Shown: one piece after another, positions 1 through 6,535 of the stretch | How the letters are laid out: every line of letters begins with the position of its first letter | Numbering within the stretch: the first letter of the stretch is position 1 | From: Flavobacteriaceae bacterium UBA2000 | Lineage (GTDB): Bacteria > Bacteroidota > Bacteroidia > Flavobacteriales > Flavobacteriaceae | Assembly: GCA_002335345.1 (NCBI GenBank) | Contig: DDCS01000129.1 | Location: forward strand, 9,912 to 24,493 | DNA length: 14,582 nucleotides | Direction: 5' to 3' | Notes under the pieces: model-generated | The model's database searches: none | What the model was told of the DNA's origin: nothing | The model's input: the letters and a program-made list of their open reading frames with translations, nothing else | Translations under genes and position numbers: made by a program

Positions 1-469
1 TTTTGGGGAAATAAGCATTGAATTATTTGACGAAACACCGCTCCACCGTGCCAATTTTATTTATCTGATACAACAGGGCTATTTTACAGACACTTTTTTT
101 CATAGAATTGTCCCCAATTTTATTATTCAAGGGGGGAATAGTGACCTGAGATCAACACCAAAGAAACGTAAGTCCATCGGCTCTAACTATCTTTTACCCG
201 CAGAGATTAATTCCAATCGAATACATACTTACGGGACGCTCTCAGGGGCCAAAGAATACAGAGAAAATCCGGATAAACTCTCGGCTCCCTACGAATTTTT
301 TATTTTTTGCGGTCCAGACATCAGTGGGCGTCATTTAAATGGTAATTACACCATTTTTGGGCAAGTTACCCAGGGTATGGATGTCGTAGAAACCATCGCT
401 AATTTGCCTGCCGATGCAGGAGAATGGCCAAAGTCTAATGTCTACATTGAGGTCTCAATCGATGAGTAA
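1..469 (+). CDS. Cyclophilin-type peptidyl-prolyl cis-trans isomerase, 3' part
   Basis: The gene enters from the left edge; codons are in frame from base 2 and stop at TAA 467-469, leaving 155 visible residues. The product is a cyclophilin-fold prolyl isomerase that would speed cis-trans isomerisation of X-Pro bonds during protein folding. The core motif FHRIVPNFIIQGG keeps the Arg and Gln of the cyclophilin active site, and FFIF and IFGQVTQGMDVV match the later strands. The loop after FFIF differs from the classic form: the position of the cyclosporin-binding Trp reads His and the later active-site His reads Tyr (RHLNGNYTIFG), by eye alignment. A basic insert after the QGG motif and the WPK near the C-terminus fit a Bacteroidota subgroup. 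The N-terminus, and so any signal peptide, lies outside the window. The fold is certain; activity of this variant is inferred. Confidence 0.9.
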   Translation, partial: FGEISIELFDETPLHRANFIYLIQQGYFTDTFFHRIVPNFIIQGGNSDLRSTPKKRKSIGSNYLLPAEINSNRIHTYGTLSGAKEYRENPDKLSAPYEFFIFCGPDISGRHLNGNYTIFGQVTQGMDVVETIANLPADAGEWPKSNVYIEVSIDE

Positions 470-488
470 GCATCAATTTTACTTATAG

Positions 489-510
489 AATTTGTATATT
501 TACACAAATT
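489..510. promoter_or_regulatory. Inverted repeat upstream of oxyR, possible operator
   Basis: AATTTGT at 489-495 and ACAAATT at 504-510 form a perfect 7-bp inverted repeat with an 8-bp spacer, ending six bases before the oxyR ATG. LysR-type regulators often bind dyads with T-N11-A symmetry near their own start, so autoregulation is a reasonable reading. The AT-rich composition makes chance dyads likely. The sequence also resembles a Bacteroidota -7 box (TATATTTA at 495-502), without a clear -33 partner. Confidence 0.35.
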
Positions 511-516
511 TTACTG

Positions 517-1449
517 ATGACCATTACCCAATTAAAATATGTTCTAGCCGTAGCCGAGCATCAAAATTTCACCAAAGCAGCTGAGCATACTTTTGTGACG
601 CAACCTACCTTGAGTATGCAAATTCAAAAGCTCGAAGAAGAGCTAGACATTACGATCTTTGATCGCTCAAAAAAACCAATTGCTTTAACCTCTGTAGGTC
701 AAAAAATTGTCACTCAAGCCAAACTAATTGTTGATGAAGCCACGAGAATGCAGGATGTCGTGGATCAGGAAAAAGGGTTTATCGGCGGACCTTTTAAATT
801 GGGAATCATTCCTACGGTTATGCCTACCCTGTTGCCCATGTTCTTAAAAACCTTTACCAAACGCTTCCCCAAGGTACAGCTGAGTATTGAAGAACTATCA
901 ACTCCAGAACTCATTGCCCGTATTGCTGATGGTCACCTAGACGGGGCCATTGCAGCAACCCCTTTGGGAGATGAGCGGCTGAAAGAACGAGCCCTCTATT
1001 ATGAGCCTTTTGTAGGCTATATTCCCGAGCACCACAGGCTTCATGAAAATAAATCAATTCAAAACAGTGATTTGGATTTGGAAGATATACTATTACTCCA
1101 GGACGGCCACTGTTTTAGAGAAGGGGTATTAAATTTATGTCAAGCCAATAAAAGAAGTAAAAAAGAGGGGTTTAAATTGACCAGTGGTAGTTTTGAGACG
1201 CTGATTAAATTATCGCACGAAGGCCTTGGAATGACCCTACTCCCTTATTTGCATACTCTAGATTTGGATGAAACGCGCGCGAAGAATATCAGACATTTTG
1301 AAGCCCCTGTTCCTGCAAGGGAGATTTCGCTGATTTACCCAAGTAGCGCTTTAAAGATGCATATAATCGAAGCCTTACACGGTGCGATTTCGGGAATTAT
1401 CCGTGGGGCAATTAAGTTTCAGGAGGTTAAAATTATTAGCCCGGTTTAA
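517..1449 (+). CDS. oxyR: OxyR-type hydrogen peroxide-sensing LysR regulator
   Basis: This 310-residue LysR-family regulator is close to the length of E. coli OxyR (305). Residues 1-60 are the winged helix-turn-helix (FTKAAEHTFVTQPTLSMQIQKL), followed by a linker helix and a periplasmic-binding-protein-like effector domain from about 90. The diagnostic motif is DGHCFREGVLNLC, which places cysteines at 199 and 208. These are the same spacing and numbering as the E. coli peroxidatic and resolving cysteines, which form a disulfide on H2O2 exposure and switch the protein to its activating form. The protein should therefore sense peroxide in the cytoplasm and control catalase, peroxiredoxin and related genes. 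The start is ATG 517 and matches the family N-terminus. It follows the cyclophilin gene by 47 bp. No obvious target gene sits beside it. Confidence 0.95.
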   Translation: MTITQLKYVLAVAEHQNFTKAAEHTFVTQPTLSMQIQKLEEELDITIFDRSKKPIALTSVGQKIVTQAKLIVDEATRMQDVVDQEKGFIGGPFKLGIIPTVMPTLLPMFLKTFTKRFPKVQLSIEELSTPELIARIADGHLDGAIAATPLGDERLKERALYYEPFVGYIPEHHRLHENKSIQNSDLDLEDILLLQDGHCFREGVLNLCQANKRSKKEGFKLTSGSFETLIKLSHEGLGMTLLPYLHTLDLDETRAKNIRHFEAPVPAREISLIYPSSALKMHIIEALHGAISGIIRGAIKFQEVKIISPV

Positions 1450-1470
1450 GACTTTTTACCCAACTAAACT

Positions 1471-1504
1471 CTTTAGCCCTCGGGGCCATTTGGAGGCGCT
1501 AAGG
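1471..1504. terminator. Weak stem-loop between convergent genes
   Basis: CTTTAGCCCTC (1471-1481) can pair with GAGGCGCTAAGG (1493-1504), allowing one bulge and a G-T pair. The stem lies between the 3' ends of oxyR and the DUF4442 gene and overlaps the latter's stop codon. There is no T-tract on either side, so this is at best a weak bidirectional terminator. Confidence 0.3.
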
Positions 1505-1963
1505 TTTCATACGCGCCTTTACCGACCAATTAAAAACAAACTCAGAAACGATTTCCCCTTGGGCATCACGGCCTGTAACAAATAGGTCAAATTGTACCCC
1601 ATCAGTGTTCACGAGACAGTCTTCTACACCACCTTGTGCGGCCAAACCGTCTTGGCATACAAACTCAATTCGGCCTCTCGCCTTCTTAATGAATGTCGCT
1701 CTAGTCCCCACTAAAAGCATTGAAATCGAATGGTTTTGTTGGCGCACCGCTTGCATCACCAGCATCCCGCAGGCCAGCTCTGCGGCCATACCCTGCACGG
1801 CCCAAAACATAGAACGAAATGGATTTTGATTAATCCACCGGTGCCGTACGCTAACACAGGCCTTGTGCTGATCAATGGCTTTAAGCCGCACCCCACAAAT
1901 AAATGCCGCAGGGAGTTTTAGAAGCATAAAGCTATTGACTTGAAATGGGGTGACTAATTTCAT
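1499..1963 (-). CDS. DUF4442 hotdog-fold protein (thioesterase-like)
   Basis: The 154-residue protein belongs to the DUF4442 family, recognisable from the run HRWINQNPFRSMFWAVQG at about 41-58, followed by MAAELACGMLVM, where the long hotdog helix is expected. Members share the hotdog fold of acyl-CoA thioesterases and PaaI-like proteins, but the substrate of this family is not established. There is no signal peptide or membrane segment, so it is expected in the cytoplasm. It is transcribed towards oxyR and away from the PadR operon. The start at ATG 1963-1961 gives a normal family N-terminus. Length is complete. The family assignment is confident; thioesterase activity is inferred from the fold only. 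Confidence 0.85.
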   Translation of the reverse strand: MKLVTPFQVNSFMLLKLPAAFICGVRLKAIDQHKACVSVRHRWINQNPFRSMFWAVQGMAAELACGMLVMQAVRQQNHSISMLLVGTRATFIKKARGRIEFVCQDGLAAQGGVEDCLVNTDGVQFDLFVTGRDAQGEIVSEFVFNWSVKARMKP

Positions 1964-2136
1964 AAGGACAAGATAGAGAGATTTTGATTAGAACACGAAT
2001 TTTCGATCTCGATTTAACCACGGTTTTGACTTGCTCTGAGCTTAGGCCCTATCCTGAACGTGACGATTTGTTGGGCGTGGAATTGGCCACAAATTGATCC
2101 TAAAGCCAAATCGCCAAATGTTAAAATTATAATAAT
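1964..2136. other. Intergenic region with coding-like debris
   Basis: This stretch separates the divergent DUF4442 and PadR genes. Its left two thirds (about 1980-2120) are less AT-rich than the promoter DNA on its right. On the minus strand, one frame running down from about 2125 to a stop near 2015 reads like a protein tail (TFGDLALGSICGQFHAQQ, then VTFRIGPKLR). On the plus strand, a frame of similar length ends in TGA near 2095. Neither has a convincing start or a recognised family. It may be a gene remnant or a copy of a dispersed intergenic repeat; the DUF4442 promoter must also lie here. Confidence 0.3.
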
Positions 2137-2139
2137 ATA

Positions 2140-2160
2140 GTACTATGCATTGCAAAATAC
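2140..2160. promoter_or_regulatory. Palindromic PadR operator (predicted)
   Basis: A 21-bp imperfect palindrome is centred on 2150: GTACTATGCA, one central base, then TGCAAAATAC. Eight of ten base pairs are symmetric, including the outer GTA/TAC and inner TGCA/TGCA blocks. Its centre falls on the -33 element (TTG 2150-2152) of the promoter that serves the PadR gene. PadR-family regulators bind symmetric sites of this size (the TGCA core recalls the AphA site) and usually repress their own operon. A perfect ATAGTACTAT palindrome (2137-2146) overlaps its left arm. Binding is inferred. Confidence 0.55.
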
Positions 2161-2181
2161 CATCCATAAGATATATATTTG
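2150..2181 (+). promoter_or_regulatory. Bacteroidota-type promoter for the padR-pspC operon
   Basis: TTG at 2150-2152 and TATATTTG at 2174-2181 are separated by 21 bp. They match the Bacteroidota housekeeping promoter pattern (TTTG, about 19-21 bp, TAnnTTTG), with the -7 box perfect. Transcription would begin around 2188, giving a leader of about 12 bases before ATG 2200. The -7 box contains the upstream TTG (2179) that opens the longer reading frame, which argues against that TTG as a start codon. Confidence 0.65.
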
Positions 2182-2199
2182 CCATGTAAAATAGTTAAA

Positions 2200-2532
2200 A
2201 TGAATATTGAAAACACAAAGGCACAAATGCGAAAGGGCGTACTGGAGTTTTGCATCTTATCCGTACTTCAGGATCAAGAGGCTTATACTAGTGACCTTTT
2301 GCAAACCCTAAAATCGGCCAAAATGCTCGTGGTTGAAGGCACGGTATACCCCCTACTCACACGATTAAAAAATAGTGGACTCCTGCAGTATCGCTGGGAA
2401 GAGTCCACAAGTGGCCCACCGAGAAAATACTACGCCATTACCCCAGAGGGACAAGAGTTTCTCAACGAATTAAAAGACACTTGGATCGAATTACAAAATG
2501 CTGTTGACGTCCTAACCCAATCAAAAAAATAG
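2200..2532 (+). CDS. PadR-family transcriptional regulator
   Basis: The 110-residue protein is a small PadR-type winged-helix repressor. It has the family core: RKGVLEFCILSVL (helix 1), VVEGTVYPLLTRLKNSGLL (recognition region, about 44-62), and the wing WEESTSGPPRKYYAIT, ending in a short dimerisation helix. The frame is open seven codons upstream to TTG 2179, but that lies in the promoter -7 box, and the family begins MNIENTKAQMRKG, so ATG 2200 is chosen. The stop is followed after two bases by the PspC gene, so the two are surely co-transcribed. It probably represses this operon through the palindrome at 2140-2160. Its inducing signal is unknown; in related pairs the PspC partner points to envelope stress. 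Confidence 0.92.
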   Translation: MNIENTKAQMRKGVLEFCILSVLQDQEAYTSDLLQTLKSAKMLVVEGTVYPLLTRLKNSGLLQYRWEESTSGPPRKYYAITPEGQEFLNELKDTWIELQNAVDVLTQSKK

Positions 2533-2534
2533 TC

Positions 2535-4202
2535 ATGAACAAAACAATAAACATCAATTTAGGCGGCACCTTCTTTCACATCGATGAAAACGCCTACAAT
2601 CATTTAAGGAGTTATCTTGAGGCCGTGCGCGCTACCTTAAGTCCTGAAGACTCGATTGCCGAGATCATGGACGATATCGAAGCCCGAATCGCAGAACTCT
2701 TTAATGAATCGATCAGCAATAAGGATCAGGTCATCACGATCACTCGCGTTAAAGAGGTTATTGAGATCATGGGACAACCTGAGGCCTTTGACCCTGATAA
2801 TGAGGATCCTCAGCCCAATGCACACACCGCTCAAAGTCAGCACAAAGCCCCAAGACAGCTCTTTCGAGATGAGGAAAACAAATATCTCGGTGGTGTTGCT
2901 TCGGGCCTCGGGCATTATCTCGGCCTAGATTGCCTTTGGATCAGATTAATCTGGCTTATGCTGTTTTTTATCTCCAGCGGAACTTTCTTTATGATATACC
3001 TCTTGTTTTGGATTTTGGTTCCAGCGGCCAAAACGACTGCAGACAAGTTAAGAATGAAGGGAGAGCCAATCAATATCTCGAATATCGAGAAAAGAGTTAA
3101 AGAAGGTTATGAAAAATTTAGCGATAACGTGAAATCGGTCGACTACGATAAATATGGAAACCAGGTAAAACGAGGGTCTAACCGTATTGTGGAAGTCGTT
3201 GGTAATTTGTTAAAAGGAACCTTTACCGTATTGGCGAGACTCCTTGGGGTATTGATGCTCATATTTAGTGTGAGCGCATTACTCGGGCTCGCCTTTGGAC
3301 TCTTTTCTGCCGGATCTCTTGAATTTTGGGGACAAGCAGATTTAATTGAATATTACCAGGCAATTTCTTTGGCTCAAATTCCTTTCTGGGCCCTGCTGAC
3401 TATCGTGTTTTTGGCCGTAGGATTGCCTTTTATCGTTTTGTTTATCGTAGGGATCAAACTACTGATTCCTAATTTAAAGTCTATAGGCTGGCCCGCAAAA
3501 ATATCCCTATTTGTGCTTTGGATTGCTTCCATTTTAGCGCTCATATTTTTTGGGGCGAAACATGCAAGTTTCACTTCTGTAAATGGACAATTTCAAAGGG
3601 AAATACCCCTACCCATTACTAAAAATGACAGTTTGACCTTAACCATGAATCAAAGTACACTCTCGGCGCGGTCGCTCGAACGAGATGATAATTTTGTCAT
3701 TAGAATGGATGCCGAAAATAACCCTGTAATTTTAACCAATAATGTGCGTCTCATCGTACGCGCTACACCTAAGGCACAGGGTTTTATAATTGTCGACAGT
3801 TATGCGGATGGCGCTTCTTTAGATGAAGCGCAACAAAAAGCCATGCAAATTAATTATGAAATTCAATACACTCAGGGCATTTTAGAACTTGATCCTTATC
3901 TCACTACGGCGTTAGAGAATAAATATAGAGATCAACATGTTGAAGTAATCGTTTATCTTCCCACGGGATCAGTTCTTTGGGCCGACTATAACACCAATTC
4001 ATATCACAGAAACACAAAAGCATATAACGATCTTTTAGATTCTGGCTACGAGGGTCATTACCTAAAAGTAATGGATCGGGAATTAAAATGTTTGGATTGT
4101 GCATCCAATGATCATGATGAAGATTCCAAAGACCCCGACGACATCAAAAACATCAATATAGAAATTCAAGGAAACATTAAAACAAAAGTAAATCGCGCTT
4201 AA
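2535..4202 (+). CDS. PspC-domain multi-pass membrane protein
   Basis: This 555-residue protein has a soluble N-terminal segment (1-100, acidic and helical). A PspC domain follows at about 107-163 (FRDEENKYLGGVASGLGHYL, then membrane helix and LFWILVPA). Three further hydrophobic helices lie near 228-258, 285-312 and 322-341. The C-terminal part of about 210 residues is probably extracytoplasmic and rich in beta strands, ending in a hydrophilic acidic tail. PspC in proteobacteria is an inner-membrane stress sensor; Bacteroidota use the domain in long proteins paired with PadR regulators, as here. It starts two bases after padR and is followed 11 bases later by a small secreted protein. A role in envelope stress sensing or membrane maintenance is inferred from the domain and pairing. 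The length is typical of the Bacteroidota form. Confidence 0.88.
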   Translation: MNKTININLGGTFFHIDENAYNHLRSYLEAVRATLSPEDSIAEIMDDIEARIAELFNESISNKDQVITITRVKEVIEIMGQPEAFDPDNEDPQPNAHTAQSQHKAPRQLFRDEENKYLGGVASGLGHYLGLDCLWIRLIWLMLFFISSGTFFMIYLLFWILVPAAKTTADKLRMKGEPINISNIEKRVKEGYEKFSDNVKSVDYDKYGNQVKRGSNRIVEVVGNLLKGTFTVLARLLGVLMLIFSVSALLGLAFGLFSAGSLEFWGQADLIEYYQAISLAQIPFWALLTIVFLAVGLPFIVLFIVGIKLLIPNLKSIGWPAKISLFVLWIASILALIFFGAKHASFTSVNGQFQREIPLPITKNDSLTLTMNQSTLSARSLERDDNFVIRMDAENNPVILTNNVRLIVRATPKAQGFIIVDSYADGASLDEAQQKAMQINYEIQYTQGILELDPYLTTALENKYRDQHVEVIVYLPTGSVLWADYNTNSYHRNTKAYNDLLDSGYEGHYLKVMDRELKCLDCASNDHDEDSKDPDDIKNINIEIQGNIKTKVNRA

Positions 4203-4213
4203 TCCATCCAATT

Positions 4214-4681
4214 ATGGTTCATAAAATTATACTCGCAGCGGCATTCATCGCCATTAGTTTCAGTGCTCAGGCACAAAAGCTTAACGAAAAAGAACTCATT
4301 GGATCTTGGCATATGGTTATAGATATTGACGCCGCAATAAAGGAATCCCAAAAAGACTTAAATCTATTTGAAAAAATGATCGTAGGATCTGTTTCTGGGT
4401 TTGTCGATCAGGTCTTGGAAATGGTTGATATCACAATTGTATTTATGCCAAAGGGAAAAGCCGTTTTGACCGTAGACGGGCCAGAGGTACAGGAAAAAGA
4501 AACGACCCAACTTACTTGGCAACATGATCCTTCGGGTGGTATTATAATCGATGATTACGAATCAGATCAGGCCCAAGTAGATTTTGACAGTATATGGCGC
4601 CTAGAGGGAGACCGATTACAATCTTATGAGCCCGATGGCACCCTGGAAAAACACGTCTACATGATCCGAAAAGAAAAATAG
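4214..4681 (+). CDS. Small secreted lipocalin-like protein
   Basis: The 155-residue product starts with a clear signal peptide (hydrophobic 5-16, likely cleavage after SAQA near 20), so it is exported to the periplasm or beyond. There is no lipobox cysteine. The mature part opens with LIGSWHMV (29-36), which resembles the GxW motif of lipocalin-like and related small beta-barrel proteins. Alternating strands follow (DITIVFMPKGKAVLTVDG, GIIIDDYESD, DSIWRLEGDRLQSY). It lies 11 bp after the PspC gene, so it is the third gene of the PadR operon. The third position in such operons is often a head-GIN/DUF2807 adhesin-like protein, so this gene is a variation. The ligand and function are unknown, and the lipocalin call rests on the short motif and size. 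Confidence 0.7.
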   Translation: MVHKIILAAAFIAISFSAQAQKLNEKELIGSWHMVIDIDAAIKESQKDLNLFEKMIVGSVSGFVDQVLEMVDITIVFMPKGKAVLTVDGPEVQEKETTQLTWQHDPSGGIIIDDYESDQAQVDFDSIWRLEGDRLQSYEPDGTLEKHVYMIRKEK

Positions 4682-4688
4682 AGCGCTC

Positions 4689-4710
4689 TCGAGAAACTCA
4701 CGATTTTTTT
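4689..4710 (+). terminator. Weak stem plus T-tract after the padR operon
   Basis: A short imperfect stem (TCGAG 4689-4693 with CTC-AC-GA 4697-4703) is followed by seven T residues at 4704-4710. Placement just after the lipocalin-like gene and before convergent trxB suits a terminator for the plus strand, but the stem is weak. Confidence 0.35.
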
Positions 4711-4724
4711 AGTCTGCATCAAGA

Positions 4725-5672
4725 TTATTCCACACTGGCCAAATAGCGCTCTGCATCGAGTGCTGCCATACATCCCGTACCTGCAGCGGTAACGGCCTGA
4801 CGGTACTCCTTATCTTGAACATCACCACAGGCAAATACTCCAGGCAAATTCGTTTTGGTGGATTTGCCTTTTGTGATTAAATAACCCGTATCGTCCATAT
4901 CTAATTGACCTTTAAATAAATCGGTGTTTGGTTTATGACCAATAGCGATAAATAAACCCGTAATGGCAATTTCTTCTTTTTCGCCTGTTTCATTATTGAC
5001 CATGCGCAACCCCTCGACTACCATATCGCCAAGCACCTCATCGACCTCAGTATTGAATCTAACATTTATATTTTTCATGCCAAATACGCGGTGCTGCATC
5101 GCTTTAGAAGCACGCATTTCATCGCGGCGCACCAACATGGTCACTGATTTACAGATGTTAGCCAGATAAGTTGCTTCTTCGGCTGCAGTGTCCCCTGCTC
5201 CAACTATGGCCACATCCTGGCCTCGGTAGAAAAACCCATCACAAACGGCACAAGCCGAAACACCACCACCACGTAATTTTTGTTCACTGGGCAACCCTAA
5301 GTACTTCGCGGTGGCCCCGGTAGAAATAATTACTGTGTCCGCAGTTAGGTGAGTCGTATTGTCTACGACCACCTTATGCACGCCACCAACTTCACTGCTG
5401 AATTCCACATGAGTGACCATACCGATTCTGACCTGAGTTCCGAAACGCTCTGCTTGTTGTTGTAACTGAACCATCATGGTCGGTCCATCCACACCCTCAG
5501 GATAACCCGGGAAATTATCGACCTCTGTTGTTGTAGTCAACTGCCCCCCTGGCTCAAGTCCGGTATAAAGTACCGGATTTAAATCGGCGCGTGCGGCGTA
5601 TATGGCCGCAGTATACCCTGCAGGTCCTGATCCTATAATCAAACATTTGATGTGTTCTACTGTGCTGGACAT
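4725..5672 (-). CDS. trxB: Thioredoxin-disulfide reductase
   Basis: This 315-residue flavoprotein transfers electrons from NADPH through FAD and a redox-active disulfide to thioredoxin in the cytoplasm. Visible motifs, in order, are GSGPAG (14-19, FAD dinucleotide fold), GGQLTTTTEVDNFPG, the redox centre CAVC (141-144), GAGDTA (158-163, NADPH fold), VRRDEMRA, and FACGDVQD near the C-terminus. The layout and length are those of the low-molecular-weight bacterial enzyme. GAGDTA instead of the more common GGG(N/D)SA is within family variation. The likely partner thioredoxin is encoded at 6842-7141. The gene faces the lipocalin-like gene tail to tail, with 43 bp between them. Upstream on the same strand are the 30-bp palindrome and the 38-aa ORF. 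The ATG at 5672 gives the usual N-terminus. Confidence 0.97.
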   Translation of the reverse strand: MSSTVEHIKCLIIGSGPAGYTAAIYAARADLNPVLYTGLEPGGQLTTTTEVDNFPGYPEGVDGPTMMVQLQQQAERFGTQVRIGMVTHVEFSSEVGGVHKVVVDNTTHLTADTVIISTGATAKYLGLPSEQKLRGGGVSACAVCDGFFYRGQDVAIVGAGDTAAEEATYLANICKSVTMLVRRDEMRASKAMQHRVFGMKNINVRFNTEVDEVLGDMVVEGLRMVNNETGEKEEIAITGLFIAIGHKPNTDLFKGQLDMDDTGYLITKGKSTKTNLPGVFACGDVQDKEYRQAVTAAGTGCMAALDAERYLASVE

Positions 5673-5699
5673 GACGTCTGAAGTTTTAAAATTGAGATA

Positions 5700-5738
5700 C
5701 GAAAATAAGGACTTTTCCCAGCACCCACCGAGAAAAGT
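5700..5738 (-). promoter_or_regulatory. Possible trxB promoter and upstream inverted repeat
   Basis: On the minus strand TATTTTCG (5707-5700) matches the TAnnTTTG box in all but one position, 28 bases upstream of the trxB start. Just upstream, ACTTTTC (5711-5717) and GAAAAGT (5732-5738) make a perfect 7-bp inverted repeat with a 14-bp spacer, placed where an operator would overlap the promoter. No convincing -33 element is seen, so both calls are tentative. Confidence 0.35.
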
Positions 5739-5788
5739 TATTAAGATTAGCCCGCGAGATTGTTTATTAATCCCCAGGAGTGTTACTC

Positions 5789-5818
5789 TTGATCTTTAGA
5801 TGATCATCTAAAGATCAA
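5789..5818. repeat. Perfect 30-bp palindrome, probable terminator
   Basis: The arms 5789-5803 and 5804-5818 are exact reverse complements (each TTGATCTTTAGATGA read inward), with no mismatch over 30 bp. As RNA it folds into a 13-bp stem with a GATC tetraloop. The TGA stop of the 38-aa minus-strand ORF sits just beside the centre (5806-5804), so the ORF's last codons form one arm. This position suggests a transcription terminator or 3' stabiliser for the safE-like unit, isolating trxB. It has no T-tract on either strand, so a protein-binding site remains possible. Confidence 0.85.
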
Positions 5819-5920
5819 ATAAAGCGCCGTAGCGATTAACACAACACAAACCAAGGCAAAAAGTCCGATCATCCATACGCCATTGGTCCAATCAACTAGA
5901 GGTAAAAAAAGTGGGTTCAT
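5804..5920 (-). CDS. 38-residue single-pass membrane micro-protein
   Basis: An ATG at 5920-5918 opens a 38-codon frame that ends at TGA 5806-5804. The peptide begins MNPLFLPLVDWTNGVWMIGL and continues with a strongly hydrophobic run (LFALVCVVLIATALYLIF), ending in a single Arg. It is predicted to be one membrane helix from about residue 16 to 37, with a short N-terminal segment holding Asp10 and two Trp. It starts 15 bases after the stop of the SafE-like gene on the same strand, so the two are probably co-transcribed. A hydrophobic, stop-terminated, operon-placed ORF with the stop in a palindrome is unlikely to be noise. I do not recognise the family. It is not CcoS, which has an acidic tail, though small one-helix oxidase-assembly proteins are a reasonable comparison given the neighbour. 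Confidence 0.6.
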   Translation of the reverse strand: MNPLFLPLVDWTNGVWMIGLFALVCVVLIATALYLIFR

Positions 5921-5935
5921 ATATCTAAAATAGAG

Positions 5936-6535
5936 TTAATGTTCGACGAATAATGGAGCCCATTGCTGCATACTTTGAACCGTCTCTGGTGAGAATTCGG
6001 GGGATAAATAGGGAATATTTAAACCTAGACCGCGAACCACCAGCAATACCCCCAGGACAAAAATCATTACGGGAAGATATCCATATAACTTTTGAACAGT
6101 CCTTTTAGGAATCCATTGGGCGGCATAAACGGTAATCGAAATTAAAGGAATAGTCCCCAAACCAAAAAATAGCATAAAGCCAATAGAATCTAAAAAGTTC
6201 GTTTGCACTAAAGACCCGATTAATGCCATATAAACCAGTCCGCAAGGCAATAAACCATTGAGCATCCCAATGCCTAAATAGGCATCCCAGCTTTTACGCG
6301 AGAAGAGCTCTTGAAAAAATGGTCTTAGGGCACGCCAGGCGGGACTTAAAATACCATTGAACTGGGTCAAATAAGGCGCCCATCTTGGAATAACAACCAC
6401 AAAAATCAAAGCAATACCCATGGCAATAGAAAAATATTGCAAGACCCCCATAAGGGCGAGACCCTGGCCCAAAATACCCAACAATAAGCCCAGAACTGCG
6501 TAAGTGAAAAGACGACCTAAATGATAGAGGATCAA
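5936..6535 (-). CDS. SafE/TauE-type (cytochrome oxidase-linked) membrane protein, N-terminally truncated
   Basis: The 199-residue protein matches the flavobacterial 'sulfite exporter TauE/SafE family' usually found beside cbb3 oxidase genes and thought to act in metal transport or oxidase maturation. Matching segments are YHLGRLFTYAVLGLLLGILG, WDAYLGIGMLNGLLPCGLVY, FGLGTIPLIS and the end RGLGLNIPYLSP. About five or six membrane helices remain. Normal members are about 230-240 residues and start with a helix carrying GSLHCxGMCGP; that segment is absent. The frame opens only with TTG (6535-6533), and a TAG stop lies three codons upstream (6544-6542). The minus-strand sequence beyond has no such motif in any frame I read. 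The Cys in LLPCG is kept. It is therefore a 5'-truncated gene, possibly non-functional. The 38-aa ORF follows it. Confidence 0.8.
   Translation of the reverse strand: MILYHLGRLFTYAVLGLLLGILGQGLALMGVLQYFSIAMGIALIFVVVIPRWAPYLTQFNGILSPAWRALRPFFQELFSRKSWDAYLGIGMLNGLLPCGLVYMALIGSLVQTNFLDSIGFMLFFGLGTIPLISITVYAAQWIPKRTVQKLYGYLPVMIFVLGVLLVVRGLGLNIPYLSPEFSPETVQSMQQWAPLFVEH

Noticed and set aside
1605..1921. Two plus-strand frames opposite the DUF4442 gene
   Set aside because: They have shadow-like composition, while the minus-strand protein matches a known family over its full length.
2179..2199. TTG start giving a seven-residue longer PadR
   Set aside because: The TTG lies inside the perfect -7 box of the promoter, and the family N-terminus begins at ATG 2200.
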